Source of the DNA: Ruminiclostridium hungatei | GTDB lineage: Bacteria; Bacillota; Clostridia; Acetivibrionales; DSM-1351 | Assembly (NCBI RefSeq): GCF_002051585.1 | Contig: NZ_MZGX01000031.1 | Span: 1 to 64,000, forward strand | Length of the DNA stretch: 64,000 nt | Direction: 5' to 3' | Shown: piece by piece, positions 38,813 through 47,608 of the stretch | Position numbering within the stretch: position 1 is the first letter of the stretch | How the letters are laid out: each line of letters starts with the position of its first letter | Notes under the pieces: generated by a model | The model's input: the letters and a program-made list of their open reading frames with translations, nothing else | What the model was told of the DNA's origin: nothing | The model's database searches: none | Program-made: the position numbers and the translations under genes

Positions 38813-40621
38813 ATGGAAAACAGAGAACAGATGAACATAGTAATAGTAGGGCATGTGGATCACGGTAAAAGCACCGTAATAGGAAGACTCCTGGCAGATA
38901 CCGATTCCTTGCCCGAAGGTAAGCTGGAAGCTGTAAAGGAATACTGCAAAAAGAATTCCAGGCCCTTTGAGTACGCGTTTCTGCTGGATGCCCTGAAGGA
39001 TGAACAGGCCCAGGGAATAACCATTGACACTGCGCGCTGCTTTTTTAAAACCGGAAAGAGGGACTATATAATCATAGATGCACCCGGCCACATTGAATTT
39101 CTCAAAAACATGGTAACAGGAGCTTCAAGAGCTGAGGCCGCCCTGCTTGTAATTGACGCAAAGGAAGGCATCAGGGAAAATTCAAAACGCCACGGTCATA
39201 TTGTTTCCATGCTTGGAATCAAACAGGTGGTTGTGCTGGTAAATAAAATGGATCTTGTGGATTTTGACAGCGATGTATTTAATTCCATAAAGTCTGAATT
39301 TACCGAATTCCTTACAAAAATAAATATAAAGCCCTTGAATTTCATACCAATAAGCGCATTTAACGGTGACAACATAGCAGCCGCTTCGGAAAATACCTTG
39401 TGGTATGAGGGACCTACCGTGCTGGCGCAATTGGACGGGTTTGCAAATAAAAAGGAAAATCGTGAGCTTCCTTTCCGTATGCCGGTACAGGATATATACA
39501 AGTTTACAGAGGAAAATGACGACAGAAGAATTGTAGCCGGAACTGTCCTGAGCGGGAATGTAAAAGCCGGTGATGAAGTGGTTTTCCTGCCCTCTCAAAA
39601 GAAAAGCATTATAAGCAGCATTGAGAGCTTTAACACTGCGCCTGCCGAAACTGCATATGCCGACCAGGCTGTAGGTTTTACACTGAAAACCCAGATATAC
39701 ATAAAGCCCGGAGAGCTCATGGTAAGGACAAATGAACCGCTGCCAGTGCTCAGTTCACGTTTCAGAGTCAATATTTTCTGGGTGGGACACGTACCCTTGA
39801 TAAAAAACAGGAACTACAAGCTGAAAATAGGCACTATGAGAATTTCAGTCAAGCTGGTTGAGATTCTCAATATAATTGATGCAGCCGAGCTGAATATTGA
39901 CACCTTTAAGGACCAGGTGGAAAGACACGATGTAGCCGAATGTATTCTGGAAACAGCAAAGCCCATTGCCTTTGACGCCATATCGGACCTGGAGCTGACA
40001 GGCAGATTTGTTATGGTTGACAATTATGAAATTTCAGGCGGAGGAATTATTCTGGAGGGAGTATCCGACAGCGAAAACAGTCTTGTTGAACATATCAGGG
40101 ATAGGGAATTTCTCTGGGAAAAGAGTCTTATTTCACCGGCTGAAAGAGAAGAAAACTACGGCCACAAATCAAAATTTGTAATTATAACCACAGGCAGTGA
40201 AGATAATGAAAAGACTATTCAGGCCGTGGCAAAGAACCTGGAAAACAAATTGTTTAAAATGAACTACAAGGCCTATTATCTGGGCGTATCAAGCCTGCTG
40301 AACGGGCTTGCCTCTGAAGGCGCAACCGATTCCGGTTCAAGAGAAAACCAGATTAAACAGATTGGTGAGCTTGCAAGGATATTTACAGATGCAGGACAGA
40401 TATTCATAACCTCTGTTTTCAACCTGGACGACTATGAGGCTGAAAAGCTGAAATTATTGAACCAGCCAAATGAAATAATAGTTGTAAATATAGGTGAATC
40501 TCCCTTTAACAGCTTTAAGCCTGAGGAGAATATATCCGGGGGAAGTCCTGTTGATGAAACGGTAGAATCGGTATGCAGGCTGCTTCAGCAGCAGGAAATC
40601 ATTCTTGACTACTATATATAG
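38813..40621 (+). CDS. cysN: CysN GTPase fused to a degenerate APS-kinase-like domain
   Basis: Regulatory GTPase subunit of ATP sulfurylase, 602 residues. GTPase motifs are complete: GHVDHGKST (about 13-21), DAPGH (G3) and NKMD (G4), followed by two beta-barrel domains to about 440. The remaining about 150 residues resemble the CysC domain of CysNC fusions, but where the P-loop should be the sequence reads [11 protein letters not shown], without GxxxxGKS/T. This part is therefore probably not an active APS kinase. That fits the neighbouring APS-type CysH, which makes PAPS unnecessary. The start ATG directly abuts the cysD stop. Confidence 0.9.
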   Translation: MENREQMNIVIVGHVDHGKSTVIGRLLADTDSLPEGKLEAVKEYCKKNSRPFEYAFLLDALKDEQAQGITIDTARCFFKTGKRDYIIIDAPGHIEFLKNMVTGASRAEAALLVIDAKEGIRENSKRHGHIVSMLGIKQVVVLVNKMDLVDFDSDVFNSIKSEFTEFLTKINIKPLNFIPISAFNGDNIAAASENTLWYEGPTVLAQLDGFANKKENRELPFRMPVQDIYKFTEENDDRRIVAGTVLSGNVKAGDEVVFLPSQKKSIISSIESFNTAPAETAYADQAVGFTLKTQIYIKPGELMVRTNEPLPVLSSRFRVNIFWVGHVPLIKNRNYKLKIGTMRISVKLVEILNIIDAAELNIDTFKDQVERHDVAECILETAKPIAFDAISDLELTGRFVMVDNYEISGGGIILEGVSDSENSLVEHIRDREFLWEKSLISPAEREENYGHKSKFVIITTGSEDNEKTIQAVAKNLENKLFKMNYKAYYLGVSSLLNGLASEGATDSGSRENQIKQIGELARIFTDAGQIFITSVFNLDDYEAEKLKLLNQPNEIIVVNIGESPFNSFKPEENISGGSPVDETVESVCRLLQQQEIILDYYI

Positions 40622-40646
40622 TAAATATAAAAATGGAGGTATGAAC

Positions 40647-40877
40647 ATGAAGATTCAAGCCAATGGAAAAGAAGTGGTTCTGGAAAAGGAACTGACCGTA
40701 AAGGAGCTGTTGAGCTTTCAAAAGGTTGAAATGCAGGATTACGTTACAGTACAAATCAATGATGAATTTGTAAACAGAGACGACTTTGAAACCCTGCTGG
40801 TAAAGGACGGAGATGTGGTAGAATTCCTTTACTTTATGGGCGGAGGCTGCATGGCAGCAGAACGGAGGTTAGTGTGA
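40647..40877 (+). CDS. ThiS-like sulfur carrier with a C-terminal extension (HcyS-like)
   Basis: Ubiquitin-fold sulfur carrier, 76 residues. It begins MKIQANGKEVVL and has the ThiS pattern LTVKELLSF...DGDVVEFLYFMGGG. Normal ThiS ends in Gly-Gly, but here nine residues follow (CMAAERRLV), so the tail must be removed before the glycine can be adenylated and thiocarboxylated. In Wolinella succinogenes the carrier HcyS also has a C-terminal residue after Gly-Gly, removed by the metalloprotease HcyD. The same gene set (adenylyltransferase, JAMM protease, sulfite reductase, MetY) lies just downstream. ATG 40647 is seven bases after GGAGG; ATG 40641 is too close. The tail codons also contain the ribosome-binding site of the next gene. 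Confidence 0.85.
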   Translation: MKIQANGKEVVLEKELTVKELLSFQKVEMQDYVTVQINDEFVNRDDFETLLVKDGDVVEFLYFMGGGCMAAERRLV

Positions 40878-41689
40878 GTTTTTCAAATGAACAGCTTGAA
40901 AGGTATTCAAGACATATTATACTAAAGGAAGTAGGGGTGAAGGGGCAAAAGAAGCTTCTGAACTCCAAGGTGCTCATAATCGGAACCGGCGGACTGGGCG
41001 CACCGGCTGCCATGTTTTTGGCTGCCGCAGGAGTTGGAAACATCGGGCTGGTGGACTTTGATGCGGTTGAGCTTTCCAACCTGCAAAGGCAGATCATACA
41101 TCTTACCAGGGATGTTGGAAAGCCCAAGGTTATATCAGGCATGGAGACCATCAATGAGATGAACCCTGATGTGGAGGTGACAACCTACAAGGAGTGGGTC
41201 AGCTCGGAAAATATCAGTGACATTATAAAGGATAAGGACTATGATTTTATTATAGACGGGACAGACAATTTTCCTGCCAAGTTTTTAATAAATGACGCGT
41301 GCGTTCTCACTCAAAAACCCTTCTCCCATGCAGGAATAATCAGATTCCAGGGGCAGACCATGACATATGTTCCGGGGCAGGGCCCATGCTACAGGTGTGT
41401 CTTTTTGAATCCGCCGCCGCCCGATGCTGTTCCAACCTGCAAGCAGGCCGGCGTACTTGGGGTAATGGGGGGAATCATCGGAACCATACAGGCCACCGAA
41501 GCCATAAAATACATACTTGGTGTTGGAGAACTGCTCACCGGACAGCTTTTGACCTATGATTCACTGAAAATGGAATTCAGAAAAATAAAACTGCCCCATA
41601 ATAAAAATTGTCAGGTATGTGGAGAGAATCCAACCATTAAAACCTTGATAGATTATGAACAGGCGGTTTGCGAACTAAAGCAATCATAA
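40874..41689 (+). CDS. E1-like adenylyltransferase (ThiF/MoeB/HcyF family)
   Basis: Activates the C-terminal glycine of a ubiquitin-fold carrier with ATP, 271 residues. It has IGTGGLGAPAAMFLAAAGVG (nucleotide binding), FDAVELSNLQRQIIH, the adenylation Asp in DGTDNFPAKFLIND, and zinc-binding pairs CYRC (about 174-177) and CQVC near the end. GTG 40874 overlaps the stop of the carrier gene (GTGTGA) and follows GGAGG, so the two are translationally coupled. The carrier next to it, and MetY rather than thiazole genes downstream, point to homocysteine synthesis rather than thiamin or molybdopterin. Confidence 0.9.
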   Translation: MSFSNEQLERYSRHIILKEVGVKGQKKLLNSKVLIIGTGGLGAPAAMFLAAAGVGNIGLVDFDAVELSNLQRQIIHLTRDVGKPKVISGMETINEMNPDVEVTTYKEWVSSENISDIIKDKDYDFIIDGTDNFPAKFLINDACVLTQKPFSHAGIIRFQGQTMTYVPGQGPCYRCVFLNPPPPDAVPTCKQAGVLGVMGGIIGTIQATEAIKYILGVGELLTGQLLTYDSLKMEFRKIKLPHNKNCQVCGENPTIKTLIDYEQAVCELKQS

Positions 41690-41746
41690 ATTTAACATAA
41701 AACATGCTGCATGTCATGTTCCGTTCAAAGAAAGTAGGTGCTATAA

Positions 41747-42163
41747 TTGATTGTAATTACTGAAAAGCAATACCGGGATATCCTTGAGCATTCAAAAAAG
41801 ACATATCCCAATGAGTCCTGCGGCCTTTTGGGCGGCATTATTGAAAATGAGACCAGATATGTAAAAAAGGTATATATGCTTACCAATATGGACAACAGTC
41901 CCGAGCATTTTTCAATGGACCCGGGTGAACAGTTCGGAGCAGTAAAGGATATGAGAAGCAACGGCTGGCTTATGCTTGGAAATTTCCACAGCCATCCGGA
42001 ATCACCTGCCCGTCCCTCGGAGGAGGATAAAAGATTGGCCTTTGATCCCAATGCCAGCTATATGATAATTTCCTTGCTGGACGAGGAAAACATAGTTATT
42101 AAAAGCTTTAATATAAAAGGTGATCAGATTTTTGAAGAAAAATTAATAACAGTAAGTGAATAG
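41747..42163 (+). CDS. JAMM/Mec+ zinc peptidase (HcyD-like)
   Basis: 138-residue metal-dependent isopeptidase. The JAMM motif is complete: Glu in YPNESCGLLGG and HSHPESPARPSEED (HxH...SxxD). Family members in sulfur clusters clip carrier proteins: Mec+ frees cysteine from CysO, and HcyD of W. succinogenes trims HcyS and releases homocysteine. Here it probably trims the CMAAERRLV tail and hydrolyses the carrier-homocysteine adduct. The start is probably TTG 41747, six bases after AGGTG. It follows the ThiF-like gene by 57 bases. Confidence 0.9.
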   Translation: MIVITEKQYRDILEHSKKTYPNESCGLLGGIIENETRYVKKVYMLTNMDNSPEHFSMDPGEQFGAVKDMRSNGWLMLGNFHSHPESPARPSEEDKRLAFDPNASYMIISLLDEENIVIKSFNIKGDQIFEEKLITVSE

Positions 42164-42301
42164 TTCCGGCAGTTTGCCTTGCAGCAAAGGACCTGTTCAT
42201 AAAAAAGAGAAGACAAGGTTGAAAGAAGTTTTGAAGCAAATAAAAATGTTGCACCGATTCCATGCCGTGACTTTCATGGAGTTTTGTGCGAGAGGGGAGG
42301 C

Positions 42302-43180
42302 ATGGAAATAAATATGGCACAGGTAGATTACAAGGAGTTAAAAAAGGGCGGCTTCATGCGCCAGAAGCAAAAGGACAATTTTTCCCTGAGATTGGGAATT
42401 ATCGGAGGTCAGATTGAGGCCGACCAGCTTTTGAAGGTGCACGAGATTGCAAAAAAATATGGGCATGGCTATGTACATATGACTTCAAGGCAAAGTATAG
42501 AAATTCCGTTCATTAAGCTAGAAGATGTGGAGAGTGTTAAAAAAGAGCTGGCAGAAGCAAAGCTTCAGCCGGGGGTGTGCGGTCCCAGGGTCAGAACCAT
42601 TACCGCATGCCAGGGCAGTGAGGTCTGTCCTAACGGAGTTATTGATTCAACGAAGCTTGCCTATGAGTTTGACAGCCATTATCACGGAAGGGAGCTGCCA
42701 CACAAATTCAAGTTTGGCATAACCGCCTGCTGCAACAACTGTCTGAAGGCGGAGGAAAATGATGTGGGAGTTAAAGGCGGACAGAAAGTAAACTGGGTGG
42801 AGAATAAGTGTACCTTTTGCGGACTTTGTGAAGCGGTATGCCGTGAAAAAGCCATCACCGTTGACAAATCCGGGAAAAAACTCCTGTTCAATGAGGAGGC
42901 CTGCAACTACTGCGGCCGTTGTGTGAAAGCCTGCCCCACAGAGGCCTGGGAGGGCAAGAGCGGCTTTGTTTTATACTTCGGAGGACTGTTCGGCAACAGG
43001 ATTGCAATAGGGAAAAAACTACTGCCCATAATTTTCTCCACTGAGGATTTGTTCAAGGTAGTGGATGCAACCTTGAAATTCTATGAAACTCACGGCAAGG
43101 CCAGTGAGCGTTTCAGAAATACCGTTGACAGGGTCGGCTGGGAACTGCTGGAAAAAGAAGTGGCAGGTGTATTGCAGTAA
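42302..43180 (+). CDS. Siroheme sulfite reductase with built-in 2[4Fe-4S] domain
   Basis: Reduces sulfite to sulfide, about 292 residues. The siroheme-[4Fe-4S] ligands are present as CQGSEVC (Cx5C) and CCNNC (Cx3C). Between them and the C-terminal part lies a ferredoxin insert with CTFCGLCEAVC and CNYCGRCVKAC, the pattern for two [4Fe-4S] clusters. This is the short single-chain type related to AsrC, not the CysI type. No AsrA/AsrB or CysJ partner is present, so ferredoxin is the likely donor. The start is uncertain between ATG 42302 (very close to AGGGGAGG) and ATG 42314. Siroheme synthesis genes follow about 3.7 kb downstream. Confidence 0.88.
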   Translation: MEINMAQVDYKELKKGGFMRQKQKDNFSLRLGIIGGQIEADQLLKVHEIAKKYGHGYVHMTSRQSIEIPFIKLEDVESVKKELAEAKLQPGVCGPRVRTITACQGSEVCPNGVIDSTKLAYEFDSHYHGRELPHKFKFGITACCNNCLKAEENDVGVKGGQKVNWVENKCTFCGLCEAVCREKAITVDKSGKKLLFNEEACNYCGRCVKACPTEAWEGKSGFVLYFGGLFGNRIAIGKKLLPIIFSTEDLFKVVDATLKFYETHGKASERFRNTVDRVGWELLEKEVAGVLQ

Positions 43181-43209
43181 AAAGTAAAAATGTAGAGCTG
43201 GAGGTTGTC

Positions 43210-43458
43210 ATGGAAATAAAAGCAGATGATTTTGTTGATATAACGGATGTAGTGTGTCCAATAACTTTTGTAAAGGCAAAGGTGGCAATTGAAGAATTGG
43301 AGGACGGGCAGATTCTTGAGGTCAGAATGAACGAGGGAGAACCCATTCAAAATGTTCCCAGAAGCTTTAAGGATGAAGGACACAAGGTATTGAACGTGAT
43401 TAACAATGAAGACGGAACCTTTACCGTGTTTGTTGAAAAGGGCGGACTGGAAGGCTGA
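43210..43458 (+). CDS. TusA/SirA-like sulfurtransferase
   Basis: 82-residue protein of the TusA fold. The signature region reads DVVCPITFVKAKVAIEELEDGQILEV: the active Cys is present, but the usual CPxP is CPIT. Such proteins carry persulfide sulfur between enzymes. Its place between sulfite reductase and O-acetylhomoserine sulfhydrylase suggests it hands on sulfide or assists the carrier module. ATG 43210 follows GGAGG. Confidence 0.85.
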   Translation: MEIKADDFVDITDVVCPITFVKAKVAIEELEDGQILEVRMNEGEPIQNVPRSFKDEGHKVLNVINNEDGTFTVFVEKGGLEG

Positions 43459-43503
43459 TGCATAAAAGCGTTTGGTTTTGAGCATCCGTCCTATGGAGGA
43501 TAT

Positions 43504-44736
43504 ATGAGATTTAATACTGCACTTTTGCACGGTGAGTTTGGTGCGGACGGCAAAACAGGAGCTACCACCACTCCAATCTATCAGTCGTCCGCTTTTGAAC
43601 AGGAAACCGCTGAAAAACTGGAAAATGTTTTTAATGGCCGTGAGCCGGGTTTTATATACACAAGAATCGGCAATCCCACTATTGATGCCTTTGAAAGAAG
43701 GATTTCCTTCCTGGAAGGCGGCACAGGTGCCGTGGCCTGCGCATCCGGAATGTCCGCCGCCACTCTTGCCCTCCTTAATATAGTAAGAAGCGGTGAGGAA
43801 ATAGTTTCCGGCAGCGGCATATTCGGAGGCACCTATTCCCTGTTTGGCTGTCTGGAGGACCTGGGGATTGTTACAAGATATGCAGGGGACAATTCCGCCC
43901 GGTCTTTTCGGGAAAATATCAATGAAAAAACCAGGGCTATTTACATTGAGACCATCGGAAATCCCAAGCTGGATGTATATGATATAAAAGAACTGGCGGA
44001 ACTGGCACACAGTCACGGTATTCCTCTGATAGTGGACAATACCGTAACCACTCCCTATCTGGTAAAGCCTTTGAGCCTGGGAGCGGATATTGTCATCCAC
44101 TCAACTTCAAAGTATATAAACGGCAGCGGAAATTCCATCGGAGGAATAATTATAGATGGCGGCAGGTTCAAATGGGACTTTGAAAAATATCCGTCTCTGA
44201 AGCCCTATAAGAAATTTGGGAACTTTACATACCTTGCCAAACTGAGAAAGACCATCTTCAAGGATTTTGGAGCCTGCATGTCGCCGTTCAATGCATACCT
44301 GAGCAGCCTTGGTCTTGAAACCATGGCCTTGAGACTGGACCGGTTGTGCAGCAATGCCCTGCAGTTGGCAAAGGTACTGGAAACTCATTCAAAGATCAAG
44401 GCGGTGAACTATCCGGGGCTGGAAAGCTCAGAGTACCACCCGGTGGCAGCCGCACAATTCGGAGATAAATTTGGAGCCATCCTTACCATAAGAGTAGGTT
44501 CCAGGGAAAACGCCTTCAAGCTTATTAACGATTTAAAATATGCATATAATCTGTCAAATATCGGAGATGTAAGAACTCTGGTCATACATCCTGCCTCAAC
44601 TATTTACGCCACCAATTCTCCTGTGGAAATGGAAAGAATGGGTGTCTATGAAGACCTGATAAGAATCAGCGTGGGTATTGAGGATTTGGAAGATATAATA
44701 GCTGATTTTGAACAGGCTCTGGATAAGCTGAACTGA
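43504..44736 (+). CDS. metY: O-acetylhomoserine sulfhydrylase (MetY-like)
   Basis: PLP enzyme that makes homocysteine from O-acetylhomoserine and a sulfur donor, 410 residues. Family motifs are YTRIGNPTIDAFERR (about 57-71), ACASGMSAATLALLN, DNTVTTPYLVKPLSLGADIVIHSTSKYINGSG with the PLP lysine in HSTSK (about 204), and VRTLVIHPASTIY near the end. ATG 43504 follows GGAGGA. Placed after the carrier, adenylyltransferase and JAMM genes, it may take sulfur from the carrier thiocarboxylate, as shown for MetY in W. succinogenes. It could also use free sulfide. Confidence 0.92.
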   Translation: MRFNTALLHGEFGADGKTGATTTPIYQSSAFEQETAEKLENVFNGREPGFIYTRIGNPTIDAFERRISFLEGGTGAVACASGMSAATLALLNIVRSGEEIVSGSGIFGGTYSLFGCLEDLGIVTRYAGDNSARSFRENINEKTRAIYIETIGNPKLDVYDIKELAELAHSHGIPLIVDNTVTTPYLVKPLSLGADIVIHSTSKYINGSGNSIGGIIIDGGRFKWDFEKYPSLKPYKKFGNFTYLAKLRKTIFKDFGACMSPFNAYLSSLGLETMALRLDRLCSNALQLAKVLETHSKIKAVNYPGLESSEYHPVAAAQFGDKFGAILTIRVGSRENAFKLINDLKYAYNLSNIGDVRTLVIHPASTIYATNSPVEMERMGVYEDLIRISVGIEDLEDIIADFEQALDKLN

Positions 44737-44770
44737 GCAGGAAACGCAATTTAATGAGATGGAGGGGTAT

Positions 44771-45667
44771 ATGCTTTACGATGTGATTATTGTGGGGAAG
44801 GGGCCGGCAGGATTATCGGCAGCACTGTATACTACACGGGCCAATTTAAAGACACTTGTCATAGGAAAAGACAGCAGCGAGCTTCTAAAGGCCCATAAAA
44901 TTGAAAATTATTTCGGTTTTTCCCATGCCGTCAGCGGCAGGGAACTGCTGGAGGCAGGGGAGGCTCAGGCCCGCAGGCTTGGCGCCGGGATTATTTGTGA
45001 AGAAGTGCTGGGAATAAATCAGAAAGAGGATTTTGAAGTTATAACCTCTGAGGCTGTTTATACCGGCAGAATGGTGCTGCTTGCCACAGGCCAGCCGCAA
45101 AAGAAGCTGCATATAGAGGGCCTGAAGGCTTTGGAAGGAGCCGGAGTGAGCTACTGTACAACCTGCGACGGTTTCTTCTACAGGAACCTGAAGGTGGGAG
45201 TTCTGGGAAACAAGGCTTTTGCAATTCACGAAGCAGAAGAACTTGAGCCCTTTACCAAGGATATTACGGTTTATACCAACGGTAAGGAACTTGAATACAG
45301 CGGTGACTATGAGAAGCTTCGCAGCAAGTTCAGGATAGTGGAGAAGCCTGTTCAGAAACTGGAGGGGAAGGACTTCCTGGAAAGCATATATTTCGCTGAC
45401 GGAACCTCTGAAAAACTGGATGGACTTTTTATAGCCAACGAAAGTGCATCCAGTGTGGATTTTGCAAGGAAGCTGGGAGTATTGACAGAGGGTGCGTCCA
45501 TTGTTGCAGACCAGGATCAGAAAACCAACATTAAAGGCTTATTTGCAGCAGGTGACTGTACCGGAGGCTTTAAGCAGGTTTCTACTGCCGTGGGACAGGG
45601 TGCTGTGGCAGCTAGAAAGATAATTGAGCTGGCCAGGGAAAAGGCCCGGCAATTGGAAGTAAAATAG
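44771..45667 (+). CDS. Thioredoxin-reductase-like flavoprotein, NADPH site degenerate
   Basis: 298-residue flavoprotein with the FAD fold (VIIVGKGPAGLSAALYTTRA), redox pair in YCTTCDGFFY (about 132-141) and the final LFAAGDCTGGFKQVSTAVGQGAVAA motif. The second nucleotide-binding site of normal thioredoxin reductase (GGGDSA...HRRxxxR) is replaced by LGNKAFAIHEAEEL...VYTNGKEL. Loss of those motifs is the mark of ferredoxin-dependent flavin thioredoxin reductases known from clostridia. It probably supplies reduced thioredoxin to APS reductase. ATG 44771 follows GGAGGGG; an ATG at 44759 overlaps that site. Confidence 0.85.
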   Translation: MLYDVIIVGKGPAGLSAALYTTRANLKTLVIGKDSSELLKAHKIENYFGFSHAVSGRELLEAGEAQARRLGAGIICEEVLGINQKEDFEVITSEAVYTGRMVLLATGQPQKKLHIEGLKALEGAGVSYCTTCDGFFYRNLKVGVLGNKAFAIHEAEELEPFTKDITVYTNGKELEYSGDYEKLRSKFRIVEKPVQKLEGKDFLESIYFADGTSEKLDGLFIANESASSVDFARKLGVLTEGASIVADQDQKTNIKGLFAAGDCTGGFKQVSTAVGQGAVAARKIIELAREKARQLEVK

Positions 45668-45691
45668 ATTTATTATTTTAAATAAATGAAG

Positions 45692-45777
45692 AAAGCCATT
45701 AATTTTATTTATAATTAGTATTATAATTGTTCTATTGGTGATTAGGAGTATTTATACTTTTAATCATCAATGGCTTT
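45692..45777 (+). terminator. Compound hairpin between the sulfur block and hemA
   Basis: Outer arms AAAGCCATT (45692-45700) and AATGGCTTT (45769-45777) enclose a long hairpin, TTGGTGATTAGGAGTA (45735-45750) with TACTTTTAATCATCAA (45755-45770), 16 bp with three G-U pairs and loop TTTA. The sequence continues TATTTTATATGC and then six Ts. The outer and inner right arms overlap by two bases. A TATAAT at 45722-45727 sits just before the inner hairpin, so a hemA promoter could start inside this structure and the hairpin would become part of the hemA leader. Confidence 0.65.
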
Positions 45778-45823
45778 TATTTTATATGCTTTTTTATAAC
45801 AACTTATGACAGGGTGAATTTGT

Positions 45824-46891
45824 ATGAAAATATATGTTATCGGACTGAATTATAAAACCACTCCGATTGAAATACGGGAAAAGTTCAGTGTGAATACGGA
45901 AGAATGCGGTGAAATACTGTGCGAGCTCAAGAGAGCTGAGGGTGTATCCGAGTGTGCCCTGCTTTCCACCTGCAACCGGACTGAATTGCATATCTATTCT
46001 GAGAATATGCTGCTTCAGACGTCAAAAATTGAAGAATACTTTTGCCGTCTGAAAGGAATGGACATATATCAGATTAAGAAGTATTTTTATGTATATGAAG
46101 GTATAAACGCCATACACCACATAATCAAGGTTGCTTCAGGCATGGATTCAATGCTGCTTGGAGAAGATCAGATATTGGGGCAGTTCAAAAGGGCATATGA
46201 AATATCCATGAAGCACGGTACAAGCAGGGCTGTTTTAAATACGCTTTCAAGACTTGCCGTAACGTCCTCTAAAAAAATCAAAACCAGAAATTTGCTGCTG
46301 GGAAAGGCAGCATCTTTTGCTGCACAGGCCGGACAGCTCATTGATCTGCTCTTTGAGGATATGGCACAGAGGTCTGTTTTGATTATAGGCTCCGGTGAGA
46401 TAGCAGGAACTGTTGTAAACCGGCTTACTGAAATGGGTATGAAAAATATAAGCATGACCAGCCGGGACAAGGCCTCCATGGGTAAAAACAGCGTTGATAA
46501 CGGCAGGACAAGGCTCATAGATTATAATGACCGGTATGCTTATATCGATAGCAGCGATGTTGTGATAGGTGCAACCTCAAGCCCCCATTATACTTTGACT
46601 ATGGATATGCTGGAAGCAAATATGAAAGACCCGGATAAAAAACATGTTTTTATTGATCTGGCCGTACCCAGGGATTTTGACGAAGCCATAGCCCGGCTTG
46701 AGAACGCCGAGCTTTTTAACATCGACCAGTTGAAGGAGTTTGCAAGGGTAAAAAAAGGTCAGGTTCCCTTTGATTATAAATTTATTGCTCAACAGATTGA
46801 AAATCATACGGAAGAGTTTATAAGATGGTTTGAAAACAGGTATTCCTATCAGGGAATCAGCAAAATACCGGCAGTTAATTGGAGGGAATGA
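45824..46891 (+). CDS. hemA: Glutamyl-tRNA reductase
   Basis: First committed step of C5 tetrapyrrole synthesis, converting glutamyl-tRNA to glutamate-1-semialdehyde, 355 residues. GLNYKTTPIEIREKFS opens the protein, and the catalytic Cys is in LLSTCNRTELH (about 49). The motif ASGMDSMLLGEDQILGQFK and the NADPH-binding VLIIGSGEIAGTVV follow. It is shorter than many HemA proteins, with a reduced C-terminal dimerisation region after about 330. ATG 45824 follows AGGGTGA. It opens the heme/siroheme operon. Confidence 0.93.
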   Translation: MKIYVIGLNYKTTPIEIREKFSVNTEECGEILCELKRAEGVSECALLSTCNRTELHIYSENMLLQTSKIEEYFCRLKGMDIYQIKKYFYVYEGINAIHHIIKVASGMDSMLLGEDQILGQFKRAYEISMKHGTSRAVLNTLSRLAVTSSKKIKTRNLLLGKAASFAAQAGQLIDLLFEDMAQRSVLIIGSGEIAGTVVNRLTEMGMKNISMTSRDKASMGKNSVDNGRTRLIDYNDRYAYIDSSDVVIGATSSPHYTLTMDMLEANMKDPDKKHVFIDLAVPRDFDEAIARLENAELFNIDQLKEFARVKKGQVPFDYKFIAQQIENHTEEFIRWFENRYSYQGISKIPAVNWRE

Positions 46892-46894
46892 GTT

Positions 46895-47533
46895 ATGGCA
46901 GTGTTTCCCATGTATGTGGACCTGAAGGATAAGGAATGCCTGGTAGTTGGCGGCGGTGAGGTGGCGGCCAGAAAGATTGAACTGCTGCTGAGGTTTGAAG
47001 CCGGCATAACTGTTGTTGCACCCGAAATATGCCCTTCTGTTTCAGAACTTGTAAAAGAGAGCAACATAAAATATATACAGGACAGGTACAGCACAAAAAT
47101 GCTTGAGGGTATTTTTCTGGTGATTGCGGCAACCTCTTCAAAGTCAGTAAATGAAATGGTTTTCAGAGATGCTGTTGAAAGAAAGCTTCCGGTAAATGTG
47201 GTTGATGCTCCTGAATTATGTACTTTTATATTTCCGTCGGTTATAAAGAGGGGAGATTTGACCATAGGGATTTCTACCTCCGGGGCGTATCCCGCCCTGT
47301 CAAAACGGCTGAGAGTCATGGCAGAAGAACTGTTTACCGAGGAATATTCACAAATGGTTGAATTGCTTGCAGGTTACAGAAGCAGAATCAGAAGCAGCGG
47401 TTTGACCGGGGCTGAGAAGGAAAAGCTGTTGAATATTGTTCTGGATGACCTTTATTCCGGGGGGAATATTACCCCGGAGGCTTTGAAAGCAATACTTCAA
47501 GTATATTATAATAAATATGGCTTGATGGAATAG
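46895..47533 (+). CDS. Siroheme synthase N-terminal type (precorrin-2 dehydrogenase)
   Basis: 212-residue Met8p/CysG-N-type protein that oxidises precorrin-2 to sirohydrochlorin with NAD, and in many relatives also inserts iron. VVGGGEVAARKIELLL is the nucleotide-binding motif, followed by FLVIAATSS and the conserved NVVDAPELCTFIFPSVIKRGDLTIGISTSG stretch. ATG 46895 lies three bases after the hemA stop, with GGAGG inside the hemA 3' end. It makes siroheme for the sulfite reductase encoded upstream. Confidence 0.92.
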   Translation: MAVFPMYVDLKDKECLVVGGGEVAARKIELLLRFEAGITVVAPEICPSVSELVKESNIKYIQDRYSTKMLEGIFLVIAATSSKSVNEMVFRDAVERKLPVNVVDAPELCTFIFPSVIKRGDLTIGISTSGAYPALSKRLRVMAEELFTEEYSQMVELLAGYRSRIRSSGLTGAEKEKLLNIVLDDLYSGGNITPEALKAILQVYYNKYGLME

Positions 47534-47608
47534 TAAAATAATTAATTTATATATGTTCATAGCTTTTTAATTGTTTTTAACTTACTGTTGATGGAGGCTG
47601 GCTGGAAA

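Noticed and set aside
40647-41689. ThiS/ThiF pair as thiamin thiazole synthesis
   Set aside because: No thiG, thiH or thiO nearby, the carrier does not end in Gly-Gly, and the surrounding genes are for sulfide and homocysteine.
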